Assembly (NCBI GenBank): GCA_910580225.1
Contig: CAJTXE010000010.1
Span: forward strand, 1-64,000
DNA length: 64,000 nucleotides
Direction: 5' to 3'
DNA from: an uncultured Acetatifactor sp.
GTDB lineage: Bacteria; Bacillota; Clostridia; Lachnospirales; Lachnospiraceae
Part shown: positions 8,983 through 18,320 of the stretch, piece after piece
How positions within the stretch are numbered: position 1 is the stretch's first letter
Layout: every line of letters begins with the position of its first letter
Program-made: the position numbers and the translations under genes
Notes under the pieces: model-generated
What the model was told of the DNA's origin: nothing
Seen by the model: the letters and a program-made list of their open reading frames with translations, nothing else
The model's database searches: none

Positions 8983-10776
8983 TCAACCGCTCACCACCAC
9001 CGGCAACATCATCCCGTTCTGGTCAAAGGTCAGGGGCGCCAGGCATAATTCCCGATGCCATCCTTTTCCCTCCGGATACTGCTCCGGAGGCGTAGCAAAC
9101 CGGTGATAGGCAATCAGGTACCTGTCCTCCCCCGGCATCTTCAGGATACTGTGATGCCCGGTGCCGAAGATTCCCCGGGAAGCGTCTTTCCGCAGGATCG
9201 TCCCCTGAAAAACAACCGGACCTCCCAGCACTTCGGACACGCCGTAATTCACATGGTAGTCCTCACTGCCCGTATCATCGCAGGACCAGGTGAAGTGATA
9301 CAGCCCGCCCCGCTTGAGCAGGATAACGGATTCACGGAAATCCGTCAGCCCATCTATGGTCTGCAACGTATCTTCACGGATCCCCAGCATATCTTCCCGC
9401 AGCCTGGCCATGGCCGCATGTCCATTGCCGAACAGCAGATACCAGACTCCGTCCTCTTCATAGACGGAAGGATCAATGGTCTGTCCCATGACAATCCCGT
9501 TACGCCCCATCATCTCCATGGTCACAATGGGTTCCGCCGCGGCACGAAAAGGACCTGCAGGCGAGTCTGCCTCCGCCACGCCGATGCAGGAAGTACCTCC
9601 CGCATCCTTCGCACAGAAGTAATAGTAATACTTCCCGCCCCTTTTGGCAATGCAGGGCGCCCAGGCACTGCCCACGGCCCAGGGCACCTGATCCGACGCC
9701 ACATCCAGGATTTTCTCCCTCCGCTCAAAATGCCGCCCGTCCCGGGAAGTAAATACATAGAAGGAATTTCCTGACCAGTGGGGAAAGCCGTCCGTGGTGG
9801 GATACAGATAATATGTGCCATCCTCATAATACAGGTCCGGGTCCGCGTACAGCCCCTCAGCCACCGGGTTAGCCGTGCCGAACTGCTGCCACAGTCTCTC
9901 GTATTCCTCCTCCGTTATGGTCAAAACACCTCCGTGGCGCTTCTTTGCCAATCCCAGATCATACTGGTCCGGCTCCAGAATTCGGAACTCTCCAGAAGAC
10001 AAATCTTCCGTCACCATAGGCAGATATCCCTTACCCTCCGCAAACCGATCCGCAATCAGGCACCAGGTCTTCCTGTCCGGCAGCAGATATCCTTCCGGCC
10101 CTTCCACTCCTTTGAGGGCATCCAGCACAGGGGATTGTATTCTGGTAAAATTTCCCAACAGGGAGTCAGCCTGCTCCAGAAGCAATACTTTCTCCGTCTC
10201 GTACTTGGAAATGCGGTAGTATTTTCCTCCGCTCTCCAGTATGGTGGTATCAATCACATGGTTTTCCCGCTCCATGTACAGGAAGGTATCGGAAAATTCT
10301 CTGAAATCCCCGGTATAGGCGGCATAAATCCGCTGCTTTCCCTTCGTCTCTCCTTTTTCCTTCACCATGGATGCGAAAAAGACCAGAAAGGCCTCCTTCT
10401 CCCTGTCATATATTGCCTCAGGCGCCCAGACACACCCGGCTTCCGGCAGGCCCACCCGGCAGGCACGCTGTTCACTCCAGTGAATCAGATCCATGGATTC
10501 CCACACCATCAGATCCCGGCTTCCCTGCTCCTGAGCCGCCGTCCATCCCTTGCCCGCCTGGATCCGCAGATCCGTGGCGATCAGATAGCATTTTCCGTCT
10601 ACAGGGTTCCTGACCGGATAAGGATCCCGGACGCCCAATTCACCTTTTCGTGAATAAAGTATGGGTTTCCCGCCATTCAAATCCGTCCAGTGAAGTCCGT
10701 CTCTGCTTATGGAGAAATAGATCTGTTCTCCGTCTTCCTGCTCTCCGATAAAATGTACAAATAAATATCCTGCCAT
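8983..10776 (-). CDS. tandem GH43-type glycosidase (arabinofuranosidase/xylosidase-like)
   Basis: The start is the ATG at 10776 with GGGAG upstream. The frame is open to 10956, but that extension does not look like protein of this family. The 597 residues form two GH43-like five-bladed propeller domains. The first (about 1-290) has VRDPYP, VIDTTIL and GVEGPEGY as possible Asp/Asp/Glu triad positions. The second (about 300-597) has YADPDLYYEDG (general base), TIDPSVYEEDG (pKa-modulating Asp) and FRESVILL (acid Glu). GH43 enzymes remove alpha-L-arabinofuranose or beta-xylose. No signal peptide is seen, so it should act in the cytoplasm on imported oligosaccharides. It is the last gene of the GH2-GH35-GH27-GH43 operon. 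Confidence 0.85.
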   Translation of the reverse strand: MAGYLFVHFIGEQEDGEQIYFSISRDGLHWTDLNGGKPILYSRKGELGVRDPYPVRNPVDGKCYLIATDLRIQAGKGWTAAQEQGSRDLMVWESMDLIHWSEQRACRVGLPEAGCVWAPEAIYDREKEAFLVFFASMVKEKGETKGKQRIYAAYTGDFREFSDTFLYMERENHVIDTTILESGGKYYRISKYETEKVLLLEQADSLLGNFTRIQSPVLDALKGVEGPEGYLLPDRKTWCLIADRFAEGKGYLPMVTEDLSSGEFRILEPDQYDLGLAKKRHGGVLTITEEEYERLWQQFGTANPVAEGLYADPDLYYEDGTYYLYPTTDGFPHWSGNSFYVFTSRDGRHFERREKILDVASDQVPWAVGSAWAPCIAKRGGKYYYYFCAKDAGGTSCIGVAEADSPAGPFRAAAEPIVTMEMMGRNGIVMGQTIDPSVYEEDGVWYLLFGNGHAAMARLREDMLGIREDTLQTIDGLTDFRESVILLKRGGLYHFTWSCDDTGSEDYHVNYGVSEVLGGPVVFQGTILRKDASRGIFGTGHHSILKMPGEDRYLIAYHRFATPPEQYPEGKGWHRELCLAPLTFDQNGMMLPVVVSG

Positions 10777-11008
10777 GTCACTTACATCTCCCGCTTCTTT
10801 CCTCTTCCAATCATTCCTGTTGTTGCAGTATACCTTCTCATTCTCTTCCCCCCATACTGCCGTTCCCTCATCCTGCAATCTCTGCTGCCTCCGGGACACC
10901 AGACTCTCGCCCATCCTCCTGCTGCTTCCATGCACCTGATCAATCCTCTCTGACACTGATCAACCACACAAAACACGAAATACGGCTCCCGGTTTCCGCC
11001 GCTCCTCT

Positions 11009-12337
11009 TCAGTCCTCCTGCAGCACAAACAGTCGGGCTCCGTGAGCAGGCACCCAATCCGTCAGCACCCCCTCTGTAACCTCCCTGTCTGCTCCGCTCC
11101 AAAGCTCCGCAGCTTTGCGGATTCCTGACGTTCTCCCGGCAAACTGCTCCACTTCTTCCACAGAACAGAAAATCTGCAGGGGCTCCTCCCTGAAATTAAA
11201 AAAGGCAAGATACCGTTCCTCTGTACAGGCATTCAGACAGCTCCAAATGGCATAATCCCTGTTTTTCTCATACTGTCTTCCCACATAATCATTGGAAACC
11301 AATTTCAGGATGTCCTTCCGGGTCAGCAGCCACAGTGTCCAGTCATCCAGTTTTGTCAGCTCCGCCCCTGCCATCAGCGGTGAACCGAACACACACCACA
11401 AAGTCATCATGGTGATCTGTTCCTCTTTTGTAAAATGGGTATCCCACTCTCCGTTCCCGAAGCCGCCTCCCAGTTTCCCCAGGGGGAGCATGTCACAGTC
11501 CGGATAGGCGCCCGGCGCCACATGGTTCTGCCATAGCTCACACCTGTCAAACATATTCCGCAGCAGATCCCAGCGATCCCAGAAATCATCGGTAATCCGC
11601 CACATATTTGCGTACTTTTCGTAGTGCCATGCCTTCTCTATGAGTGCCGGCCCCGGAGAGAGGGAGAGTACAATGTCCCTGCCGGACTTTTGAATGGCTG
11701 TATACAGCATCTCCACCTCATGGGCCCCAGAGTAGGGATTGTTTGGATACAGGTTGGTATTGCAGATGTCATCGCATTTGATGTAATCCACACCCCAGTC
11801 GGCGTACATATTAATTATAGAATCGTAGTATTTCTGACTGCCCTCCATATCCTTCCGCAGCCCATACATATCCGGGTTCCATCCGCAGATAGAGGAAGGG
11901 TCTGCCGCCTGATCCGCCGTCACTTCGCTCCCCAAAATAGGCAGATGCCTATGGGCCGCACTCCTGGGGATCCCCCGCATGATATGGATACCGAACTTCA
12001 GCCCCAGGCCATGGACATAGTCTGCCAGGGGGCCAAACCCCCTTCCTCCTGCCGAGGAGGGAAAACGTTTTACATCCGGCAGCAGCCGTCCATACCCGTC
12101 CATCTCAGTCTCCCCGAAAGGAATGTACTGGTATCTGTCCCGCATAGTGCCTGCATCCCCGGCATACCACTGGATATCCACCACCACATACTCCCATCCT
12201 GCATCTTTTAAATGCGCCGCCATGTAATCGGCATTGGCTTTGACTTGTGCCTCATTGACCGTCGTGTCATAGTAATCGTAACTGTTCCAGCCCATGGGTG
12301 CTTTATTCTGGTGAAGTTTCATCTTCTTTTCCTTCAT
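11009..12337 (-). CDS. GH27-family alpha-galactosidase-like enzyme
   Basis: The start is the ATG at 12337 preceded by GGAAGGG; a GTG at 12358 is in frame but less well placed. The protein has 442 residues. It opens with the family hallmark APMGWNSYDYY and has DYIKCDDIC, in which D189 matches the nucleophile of clan GH-D enzymes. RITDDFWDRWD is the probable acid/base region, and MAGAELTKLDDW is typical of the end of the barrel. GH27 members cleave terminal alpha-galactose, alpha-N-acetylgalactosamine or beta-L-arabinopyranose, so the exact sugar is open. No signal peptide. It sits between the GH35 and GH43 genes in one operon. Confidence 0.88.
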   Translation of the reverse strand: MKEKKMKLHQNKAPMGWNSYDYYDTTVNEAQVKANADYMAAHLKDAGWEYVVVDIQWYAGDAGTMRDRYQYIPFGETEMDGYGRLLPDVKRFPSSAGGRGFGPLADYVHGLGLKFGIHIMRGIPRSAAHRHLPILGSEVTADQAADPSSICGWNPDMYGLRKDMEGSQKYYDSIINMYADWGVDYIKCDDICNTNLYPNNPYSGAHEVEMLYTAIQKSGRDIVLSLSPGPALIEKAWHYEKYANMWRITDDFWDRWDLLRNMFDRCELWQNHVAPGAYPDCDMLPLGKLGGGFGNGEWDTHFTKEEQITMMTLWCVFGSPLMAGAELTKLDDWTLWLLTRKDILKLVSNDYVGRQYEKNRDYAIWSCLNACTEERYLAFFNFREEPLQIFCSVEEVEQFAGRTSGIRKAAELWSGADREVTEGVLTDWVPAHGARLFVLQED

Positions 12338-12391
12338 GACACAATTCCCTTCCTTCACGATTTATTGTTTTGCCGGGTACTTTGTCCCTTC

Positions 12392-14137
12392 CTATCCGAT
12401 ATCCGGTTCTGCGCAAAGACAGATTTCTCCGGAAGCACGCCCCTCCGTCTCAAACACAATCACTTCATTGTCTCCCTTCCGAAGCAGTGGAGCGGGTATA
12501 TACAAACGCTTCTGAGGACCGATTTCCCAGAACCTTCCAATATTAAATCCATTTACAAAAACGCAGCCCTTGCTCCAGCCCTCAAAATCCAGGAAGGTAT
12601 CTCCCACTTCCTCCGCATGAAAGGCAAATCGGTAAAACGCCGGTGTTCCCGGTAAATAGTCCCCGGAGAAATCCACCTTTTCCACGTTATCCAAAGGCAG
12701 CGGATACTGTTCCCAGTGATTGTGCATATGCCCGTTAATCTGCACGCACTGACCGATTCCCTTGCGTTGTCTCTCCATCAGCGGACCGAAATTCACCCGC
12801 CCCATATTTTCCATCAGAATGTCCAGCCGGGCTCCCTTCTCAATGGGCAGATTCAGTTCCCGCTCCTCCAGAAGCTCCCTGTCATACAGGGTCAGCACCA
12901 ATTTGTTCTCCAGCAGGATATCCGCTCTGTCATTAGCGCCCCAAAGCCTGATTTTTCCCAGGTTTTCCTCGCTGTGCAGCCTGGTGCGGTAGAGAATATA
13001 GCCGTAATTCTGTCCCAGGCACTCCATGGATTGGGGATAAACGGAGGGCACACCGCTGCTGATGGATTCCAGCGTGGAAACCAGGCTGACCTGTTCCTTC
13101 GCTTTCAATTTACCGTAATCTTTTCTCTTGATTTTCGTGGATAACGGCAGGTTTGGAAGCGCGGCATATTTACCGATTACTTCCTGGTACCTGCGGTATT
13201 TTTCCGTAATCTGCCCATCTTCCGTAAGCACGCCGTCGTAGTCATAGGAAGTCACATCCGGGGTCAGTTCGTCGTAATAGTTGGAGCCGTTCATAAAACC
13301 GAAATTGGTGCCGCCCTCGAACATATAGATGTTCACATGGCCCAGTTCCAGCATTTTGTCCAAATCTTTCACACTCTCCTCCAAATGCCCCCTCATATGA
13401 CCGCCGTTGCCCCAGTGGTCAAACCAGCCCACCCAGAATTCCGTACACATCAGCGGACCGCCGTCAGTGTATTTTTTCAATGTCTCAAAACGCTCCTCTG
13501 TCCTGGAGCCGAAATTTCCCGTGGGCAGTGCCCCCTGCAGCCTGCCTGCATTAAGGCTCTCCGGGAAAGGACCGTCTGAGGTCACCAGGGGCACCTCCAC
13601 TCCCCCGTCTGTCATCAGTTTCCTGACAGCCTTCAGATAACCTGTGTCATTGGCATAATAACCGTACTCATTTTCCACCTGCATCAGAATTACCGGTCCT
13701 CCATGGGTACACTGCATCGGTACAAGCTTCGGAAGCAGCACTCTGTAATATTCCTCCACATGCTTTAAAAACGGCGGGTAGTTCACCCGCAGCTTCATCC
13801 CGTCCTCCCGCAGCAGCCAGGCGGGCAGACCGCCAAACTCCCACTCAGCGCAGATATAGGGCGAAGGCCGCAGAATGACATACAGTCCCAGTTCCCCGGC
13901 AAGATTCACAAACCGTTCAATGTCCAGCAGCCCGTCAAAGCGAAACTTCCCTTTCTCCGGCTCATGCATATTCCAGGGGATATAGGTTTCCACCGTATTG
14001 CAGCCCATATTCCGAAGCTTCTCCAGTCTGTCCCTCCAGTACTCCGGAACCGTCCGGAAATAGTGGAATGCGCCGGAAATGATTTTCACCGGCTTTCCGT
14101 CCATGTAAAAATTATCTTTGATTTCAAAATGTCCCAT
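12392..14137 (-). CDS. GH35 beta-galactosidase
   Basis: The protein has 581 residues, the usual length for bacterial intracellular GH35 enzymes. It begins with a typical GH35 N-terminus (FYMDGKPVKIISGAFHYFR). The acid/base Glu is E157 in QVENEYGYY and the nucleophile is E233 in CTEFWVGWFDHWG. The C-terminal beta-sandwich domains include GCVFVNGFNIGRFWEIGPQ, a signature of this family. It releases terminal beta-linked galactose, often beta-1,3 in gut Clostridia (host or plant glycans); linkage is inferred. No signal peptide. The start ATG is in the family's normal position. It is the second gene of the operon, 110 bases after GH2. Confidence 0.93.
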   Translation of the reverse strand: MGHFEIKDNFYMDGKPVKIISGAFHYFRTVPEYWRDRLEKLRNMGCNTVETYIPWNMHEPEKGKFRFDGLLDIERFVNLAGELGLYVILRPSPYICAEWEFGGLPAWLLREDGMKLRVNYPPFLKHVEEYYRVLLPKLVPMQCTHGGPVILMQVENEYGYYANDTGYLKAVRKLMTDGGVEVPLVTSDGPFPESLNAGRLQGALPTGNFGSRTEERFETLKKYTDGGPLMCTEFWVGWFDHWGNGGHMRGHLEESVKDLDKMLELGHVNIYMFEGGTNFGFMNGSNYYDELTPDVTSYDYDGVLTEDGQITEKYRRYQEVIGKYAALPNLPLSTKIKRKDYGKLKAKEQVSLVSTLESISSGVPSVYPQSMECLGQNYGYILYRTRLHSEENLGKIRLWGANDRADILLENKLVLTLYDRELLEERELNLPIEKGARLDILMENMGRVNFGPLMERQRKGIGQCVQINGHMHNHWEQYPLPLDNVEKVDFSGDYLPGTPAFYRFAFHAEEVGDTFLDFEGWSKGCVFVNGFNIGRFWEIGPQKRLYIPAPLLRKGDNEVIVFETEGRASGEICLCAEPDIG

Positions 14138-14247
14138 AATTTCTCTCTTTCTAAATTGGTATGGTATTCCGCCTTTTTGTCTTTTAACCTGACGGCATAT
14201 TCATTTCCCGTTTTTCATGACCGCATGATATAGAATGCCGCAGTTTC

Positions 14248-16812
14248 TCATCCGCCCAGTGCAACGGTTGTGTTACAGTCCTCGGCAGAAATTCTCACAT
14301 AAATTTTACCCGGTTCCCTGCGGCGGACAAAGGCAAGCAGCCTGCCCCGGAAAGTGGAACGACCAGGCACACGGTACGGGGTAATATCCGTCAGGCTGCC
14401 GTTTTCCAGTCCGGCCAATTCCCCTGTCCCCTCCACTTCCACGGATAACTGTCGCTCCTGCCAGCATACCGGATTTCCTGCAGCGTCCTCCAATCCCAGC
14501 TCCAGCTGATACAGATAGCCCGGCTCTTCGCTGGCCTCCGCCCAGGTTTTGCCCGTCAGCACATCCGGCGCCTGCCATACCCGGCAGGATAGTTTCTCCG
14601 CTGGTCCTGTTGTAATCAGGCTGCAGACGGCAGAGGATGCCAGGAGTGTCTCATGCTCGGAATCTGTTCCTGCGTATGGCAGCCTCACAGTCTCATAAAT
14701 TTCCGTTGATGACAGTTTTTTAGCCTTAAGAGTTTCTGAAGAGAACGCTGTTGGTTCCCGAAATCCCTCCGCGCTCAGCACCCCGGGCCTGTACTCCACC
14801 TGGAAGCAATACTCCCCGTCCCCATTATATTGATCTAACCGCCCAATCTCCTCTCCATTCAGTATAAGTCTTACCTTCGGAAGATTGGAGTAAACCTTTA
14901 CCAACACCTTCTCCCCTTCCCGGTAATTCCAATGGCTCTCCATGAAATGCTGCCCATCCGTCCCTTCTGTAAGACTCCTGGTTGCCATGGCCAGCACCGG
15001 CTCTCGTCCCCAAAAAGATTTCCGGCGGTAAAACTCGGGTTTCTTCTCCCCGGAACAGGTGAGAAGCCCTGCGCCGGAACCATGGCAGGGCCATCCCCTC
15101 GTCTCTCCAAGGTAATCAATCCCTGTCCACAGAAACTGCCCGCTGATATAGGAATGCTCCCGCACAGCAAGCCATGCCCCATAGCCATGCCCGTTTTCAC
15201 TGCCAAGGATGGGTTTATCCGGAAACCTTTCATGATCTCTTTCGTACAGATGTTCCTTATAATTATACCCGACCACATCAAGCCCCCGAAACAATCCTGT
15301 CTCTGCAGATAATTCAGGAAAAGCCGCCGCTAACGTGACAGGACGGGACGCATCTTCCTCCCTCACAATCCTTTCCAGCTCTTCCGCAATGGTTACCAGG
15401 CGCAGGGCATTTGGCTTACATGAATCATACTGCCGCTCCGCCGCAGGCTTATCTGCATCGTTATTCCCTGTCATGGAGGCAAAGGACGGATGGCAGTAGG
15501 GATCGTTTGGATAGTCGATTTCATTGCCGATGCTCCAGAGAATAACAGACGGATGGTTCCTGTCTCTGCACACCATGGCACGCAGATCCGCTTCATGCCA
15601 TTGGGGAAATTCCTCAAAATATCCCTGATGTACCGGCGGATAGACATTATGTCCTGTGGACCATTTATTCTTGGCATTCTCCCACTCATCGAATGCTTCG
15701 TCCATCACCAGAAAGCCCATTTTATCGCATAGGTCATAAAGCTCCGGCATGTGAGGGTTATGGCTGCACCGTATGGCATTGCAGCCGCACTCCTTCAGTG
15801 CGGCAAGCCGCCTCTGCCAGACCTCCGGTTCCATGGCGGCTCCCAATGCACCGCCGTCATGATGGACACAGACTCCCTTCAGCTTGGTTTCGATTCCGTT
15901 TAAAAAGAAGCCTTCCTCCGGACAAAATGCAGTCTGCCGGATTCCTACTGCTGTCTCGTCTGCCAGGTAGGCCGCCCTGTCTTCTCCAGGCAAGGTATAC
16001 CAGGTACGAAGCGTATAGAGATAAGGCTGTTCCGGAGACCACAGCCTGGCTCCTTCCAATGTACCGGACAAGGTACACTCCCCGCCGACTGTGGTCTCTC
16101 CCTCCACAGTCAGAACTGTTTCTCCCTCTCTGTCCAGCAGGGAAGATCGGATCCTGACCATATCATGCTCTGCCCCGCAGGACAATCCCTTTGTCTTCTC
16201 CGTGCGGTGCCTTATGATAATCTGCGCCCTGGGGGGAATCGGCTCCACCCGCTCCGCCCGAAAAAAGACACCGTAATCCGCAGGATGAACCGGCTCCTCC
16301 AATAGCAGAGTCACCTTTCTTGTAATGCCGCTTCCTGTAAACCACCTGGAATCCGCAATATCCCTGTGGTCTACTTTGATGCAGAGTACATTCTCCGTAT
16401 CACCGAAAGCCGCCGCATATGTAATATCATAAGAAAATGTGCTGTACCCGTAAGGCCGCCTTCCCAAATAATAACTGTTGCACCATACCTGGCTGTTCCT
16501 GTATATTCCGTCAAAGACTACCTTCACGCTTTTATCCCGGCAGCTTTCCGGCAGTGAAAAATGCAGCCGATACCAGCCCACTCCCCCTGCCAGATACCCT
16601 GTGCCGCTGGAATACCGCTGCGAAAAAGGCAGTTCCACAGACCAGTCATGGGGTACGGTAACATCCCTCCAACCGCTGTCGTCAAATCCCTTGTACCACG
16701 CCGCCCATTCTTCTTTCCTAGGGTATTCTGCTGTCTGGCTGTCCCACACCTCCTGCGGCTCCTCCAGATGAAACTTCCAGTTCTCACGCAAAACAATCTG
16801 CTTCCTGTCCAT
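14248..16812 (-). CDS. GH2 family beta-galactosidase-like enzyme
   Basis: The 854 residues follow the GH2 order. A jelly-roll sugar-binding domain spans about 40-190 (VPHDWSVE, GVGWYRLHFSLP). An Ig-like domain spans about 200-310, and the TIM barrel about 315-600 holds IRCSHNPHMPELYDLCD, acid/base E431 in WSIGNEIDY and nucleophile E539 in ILGSENGHG. The C-terminal beta domains follow. Family members remove beta-galactose, beta-glucuronate, beta-mannose or alpha-L-arabinopyranose; the GH35 and GH27 neighbours favour a galactose-containing substrate. It is the first gene behind the LacI-controlled promoter at 16898-16926. No signal peptide. Confidence 0.9.
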   Translation of the reverse strand: MDRKQIVLRENWKFHLEEPQEVWDSQTAEYPRKEEWAAWYKGFDDSGWRDVTVPHDWSVELPFSQRYSSGTGYLAGGVGWYRLHFSLPESCRDKSVKVVFDGIYRNSQVWCNSYYLGRRPYGYSTFSYDITYAAAFGDTENVLCIKVDHRDIADSRWFTGSGITRKVTLLLEEPVHPADYGVFFRAERVEPIPPRAQIIIRHRTEKTKGLSCGAEHDMVRIRSSLLDREGETVLTVEGETTVGGECTLSGTLEGARLWSPEQPYLYTLRTWYTLPGEDRAAYLADETAVGIRQTAFCPEEGFFLNGIETKLKGVCVHHDGGALGAAMEPEVWQRRLAALKECGCNAIRCSHNPHMPELYDLCDKMGFLVMDEAFDEWENAKNKWSTGHNVYPPVHQGYFEEFPQWHEADLRAMVCRDRNHPSVILWSIGNEIDYPNDPYCHPSFASMTGNNDADKPAAERQYDSCKPNALRLVTIAEELERIVREEDASRPVTLAAAFPELSAETGLFRGLDVVGYNYKEHLYERDHERFPDKPILGSENGHGYGAWLAVREHSYISGQFLWTGIDYLGETRGWPCHGSGAGLLTCSGEKKPEFYRRKSFWGREPVLAMATRSLTEGTDGQHFMESHWNYREGEKVLVKVYSNLPKVRLILNGEEIGRLDQYNGDGEYCFQVEYRPGVLSAEGFREPTAFSSETLKAKKLSSTEIYETVRLPYAGTDSEHETLLASSAVCSLITTGPAEKLSCRVWQAPDVLTGKTWAEASEEPGYLYQLELGLEDAAGNPVCWQERQLSVEVEGTGELAGLENGSLTDITPYRVPGRSTFRGRLLAFVRRREPGKIYVRISAEDCNTTVALGG

Positions 16813-16861
16813 ATGCTGCCCGCCTTTCCATATCCTGACAAGATTTCACCGGATTCCTTAT

Positions 16862-16885
16862 AAACCGGTTTTGAAACCGATTTCA
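16862..16885. promoter_or_regulatory. putative LacI-family operator pair
   Basis: TGAAACCGATTTCA (16872-16885) is a near-palindrome with 5-bp perfect arms and a central CCGA, the shape expected for LacI-family repressors. A second palindrome, AAACCGGTTT, abuts it at 16862-16871. Both lie just downstream of the promoter -10 element and upstream of the GH2 start, where a bound repressor would block transcription. The LacI-type gene is next door. Confidence 0.6.
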
Positions 16886-16897
16886 TTCAACATTTTA

Positions 16898-16926
16898 ATC
16901 ATACGTGATTCTGCTGAACATGTCAA
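16898..16926 (-). promoter_or_regulatory. sigma-A type promoter of the glycosidase operon
   Basis: On the minus strand, TTGACA (16926-16921) and TATGAT (16903-16898) are separated by exactly 17 bases. It is the only strong promoter between the lacI terminator and the GH2 gene, about 85 bases from the GH2 start. The putative operators begin a few bases after the -10 element. Confidence 0.78.
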
Positions 16927-16940
16927 GAATAAAGTCACAG

Positions 16941-16975
16941 CGAAAAAGCCGGGGCAGCATAACTCCCCGGCTCTC
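16941..16975 (-). terminator. intrinsic terminator after the lacI-type gene
   Basis: GCCGGGG (16948-16954) pairs with CCCCGGC (16965-16971) around a 10-base loop, and the minus-strand transcript continues into TTTTT. It ends the regulator transcript and separates it from the glycosidase operon. Confidence 0.8.
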
Positions 16976-17007
16976 AACTTTCATCGGCAAATTTCCGCCC
17001 CATCATG

Positions 17008-18063
17008 TCATTCTATCCTCTTCGCCGCTCCCGTACTCTCCCTGACCACCAGTTCCGGTGTCTGCAGCTGAATTCTCGGTATGTTTTTCCCTTCAATGGC
17101 GGCCAGAGCAGTTTCCACCAGCCTGTCGGCAAATTCCTTGTATCGGTAGTCCACACTGGTCATCCTGGGCGTCAGCAGCTGCGCCACCTCCGTGTTGTCA
17201 TAGCTCACCACCGAGAAATCATCCGGCACCCGACAGTCATGCTCTGTTATGCTGCGCACTACCCCGGCTGCTGCATAATCGTTGATGGCAATCACAGCTG
17301 TAGGCATCTGACTGCAGTGAAACAGCTCATTCATCTGCTCGTATCCTGTCTTGTAGTCATATCCGCCGGTCCTGATGTACTGATCATTGTAGTCCAACTG
17401 ATAATTCTTCAGAATTTGCTTATAACGCTGCAGTTTCTCAAAGGTGGACAACACATCCATGCGTCCTCCCACCAACGCGATCCGCTTATGTCCCAGGTCG
17501 ATCAGATGCTCCATTGCCAGATCAATGGCCTTCATGGCGTCAATCTGTACCTGATAGCACATGGTTCCATCCAGTTTGCCCGTGACTACCAGGGGAATAC
17601 TGTTGATCATCAGATTTACCCGCTCCACATATTCCGCATCACTGGTCAGGTCATCCGCCCGGCCGCCCAACTGGATAATGGCATCCACCCGCTGGGCGTA
17701 GAGCATCTCCAGCTGCTGCTTTTCCCTCTCGATTTCCCCCAGGGAATTGCACAGCAGTACGGCATACCCCGCTTTCTTTGCCGCATCTTCACATGCCACA
17801 AAGATATTGGCATAGTAAACATTCCGCACATCGGCAGCGATAATGCCGATGACCTTGCTTCTGGTATCTGACAGCCCTCTGGCCATGGCATTGGGACGAA
17901 AGTTATATTTGTTGATAAGCAGCTGCACCTTCTCCTTTTTCTCCGGCCGGACATTGGCATTGTTGGTCAGTACCCGGGATACAGTAGCCACAGAGACACC
18001 CGCCTCCCGGGCTATGTCATAGATAGTGATAACTTTGCTTTCGCCAGACTTGCGATTATCCAT
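17008..18063 (-). CDS. LacI/PurR-family transcriptional repressor
   Basis: The protein has 351 residues. The N-terminal helix-turn-helix is clear: ITIYDIAREAGVSVATVSRVL followed by the hinge-helix segment FRPNAMARGL. Residues about 70-345 form a periplasmic-binding-protein-like sensor domain (VIGIIAADVRNVYYANIF, HKRIALVGG, DDFSVVSYDNTEVAQLLTPRMTSVDY). It sits just upstream of the glycosidase operon on the same strand, separated by a terminator and the operon promoter. It probably represses that operon until a galactose- or arabinose-containing sugar binds. The effector is not evident. Confidence 0.92.
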   Translation of the reverse strand: MDNRKSGESKVITIYDIAREAGVSVATVSRVLTNNANVRPEKKEKVQLLINKYNFRPNAMARGLSDTRSKVIGIIAADVRNVYYANIFVACEDAAKKAGYAVLLCNSLGEIEREKQQLEMLYAQRVDAIIQLGGRADDLTSDAEYVERVNLMINSIPLVVTGKLDGTMCYQVQIDAMKAIDLAMEHLIDLGHKRIALVGGRMDVLSTFEKLQRYKQILKNYQLDYNDQYIRTGGYDYKTGYEQMNELFHCSQMPTAVIAINDYAAAGVVRSITEHDCRVPDDFSVVSYDNTEVAQLLTPRMTSVDYRYKEFADRLVETALAAIEGKNIPRIQLQTPELVVRESTGAAKRIE

Positions 18064-18189
18064 AGATTTTATGATCCTTCTGTCAAAATTTACATTCCGG
18101 CTGTTTTCCGGAACGTGTAAGAAAATTGCCTTTCTTCAGGTGTGACTTCCACTTTGTGTGAGATTTCGGCCCGGAAGAACTCTTCTCTC

Positions 18190-18217
18190 ATTATACCTGA
18201 CTTATGGGAAAATGCAA
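18190..18217 (-). promoter_or_regulatory. putative promoter of the lacI-type gene
   Basis: On the minus strand, TTGCAT (18217-18212) and TATAAT (18195-18190) are spaced by 16 bases. It leaves a leader of about 125 bases before the regulator start. I see no clear copy of the operator-like sequence here. Confidence 0.6.
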
Positions 18218-18320
18218 CCCGCGCTCCAAAGTGCCTGTCCGGAACGCTTCTCACCGCTGCAAAGACATGTAAACGCATTTCCCGGGTCTGACCCGAAACA
18301 GATATCACATGCCTTCCTCT

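Noticed and set aside
10777..10956. N-terminal extension of the GH43 gene
   Set aside because: The frame is open but the residues do not resemble the family, and a good ribosome binding site lies before the ATG at 10776.
18090..18308. 72-residue frame upstream of the lacI-type gene
   Set aside because: It covers the probable promoter and leader of the regulator and has no ribosome binding site.
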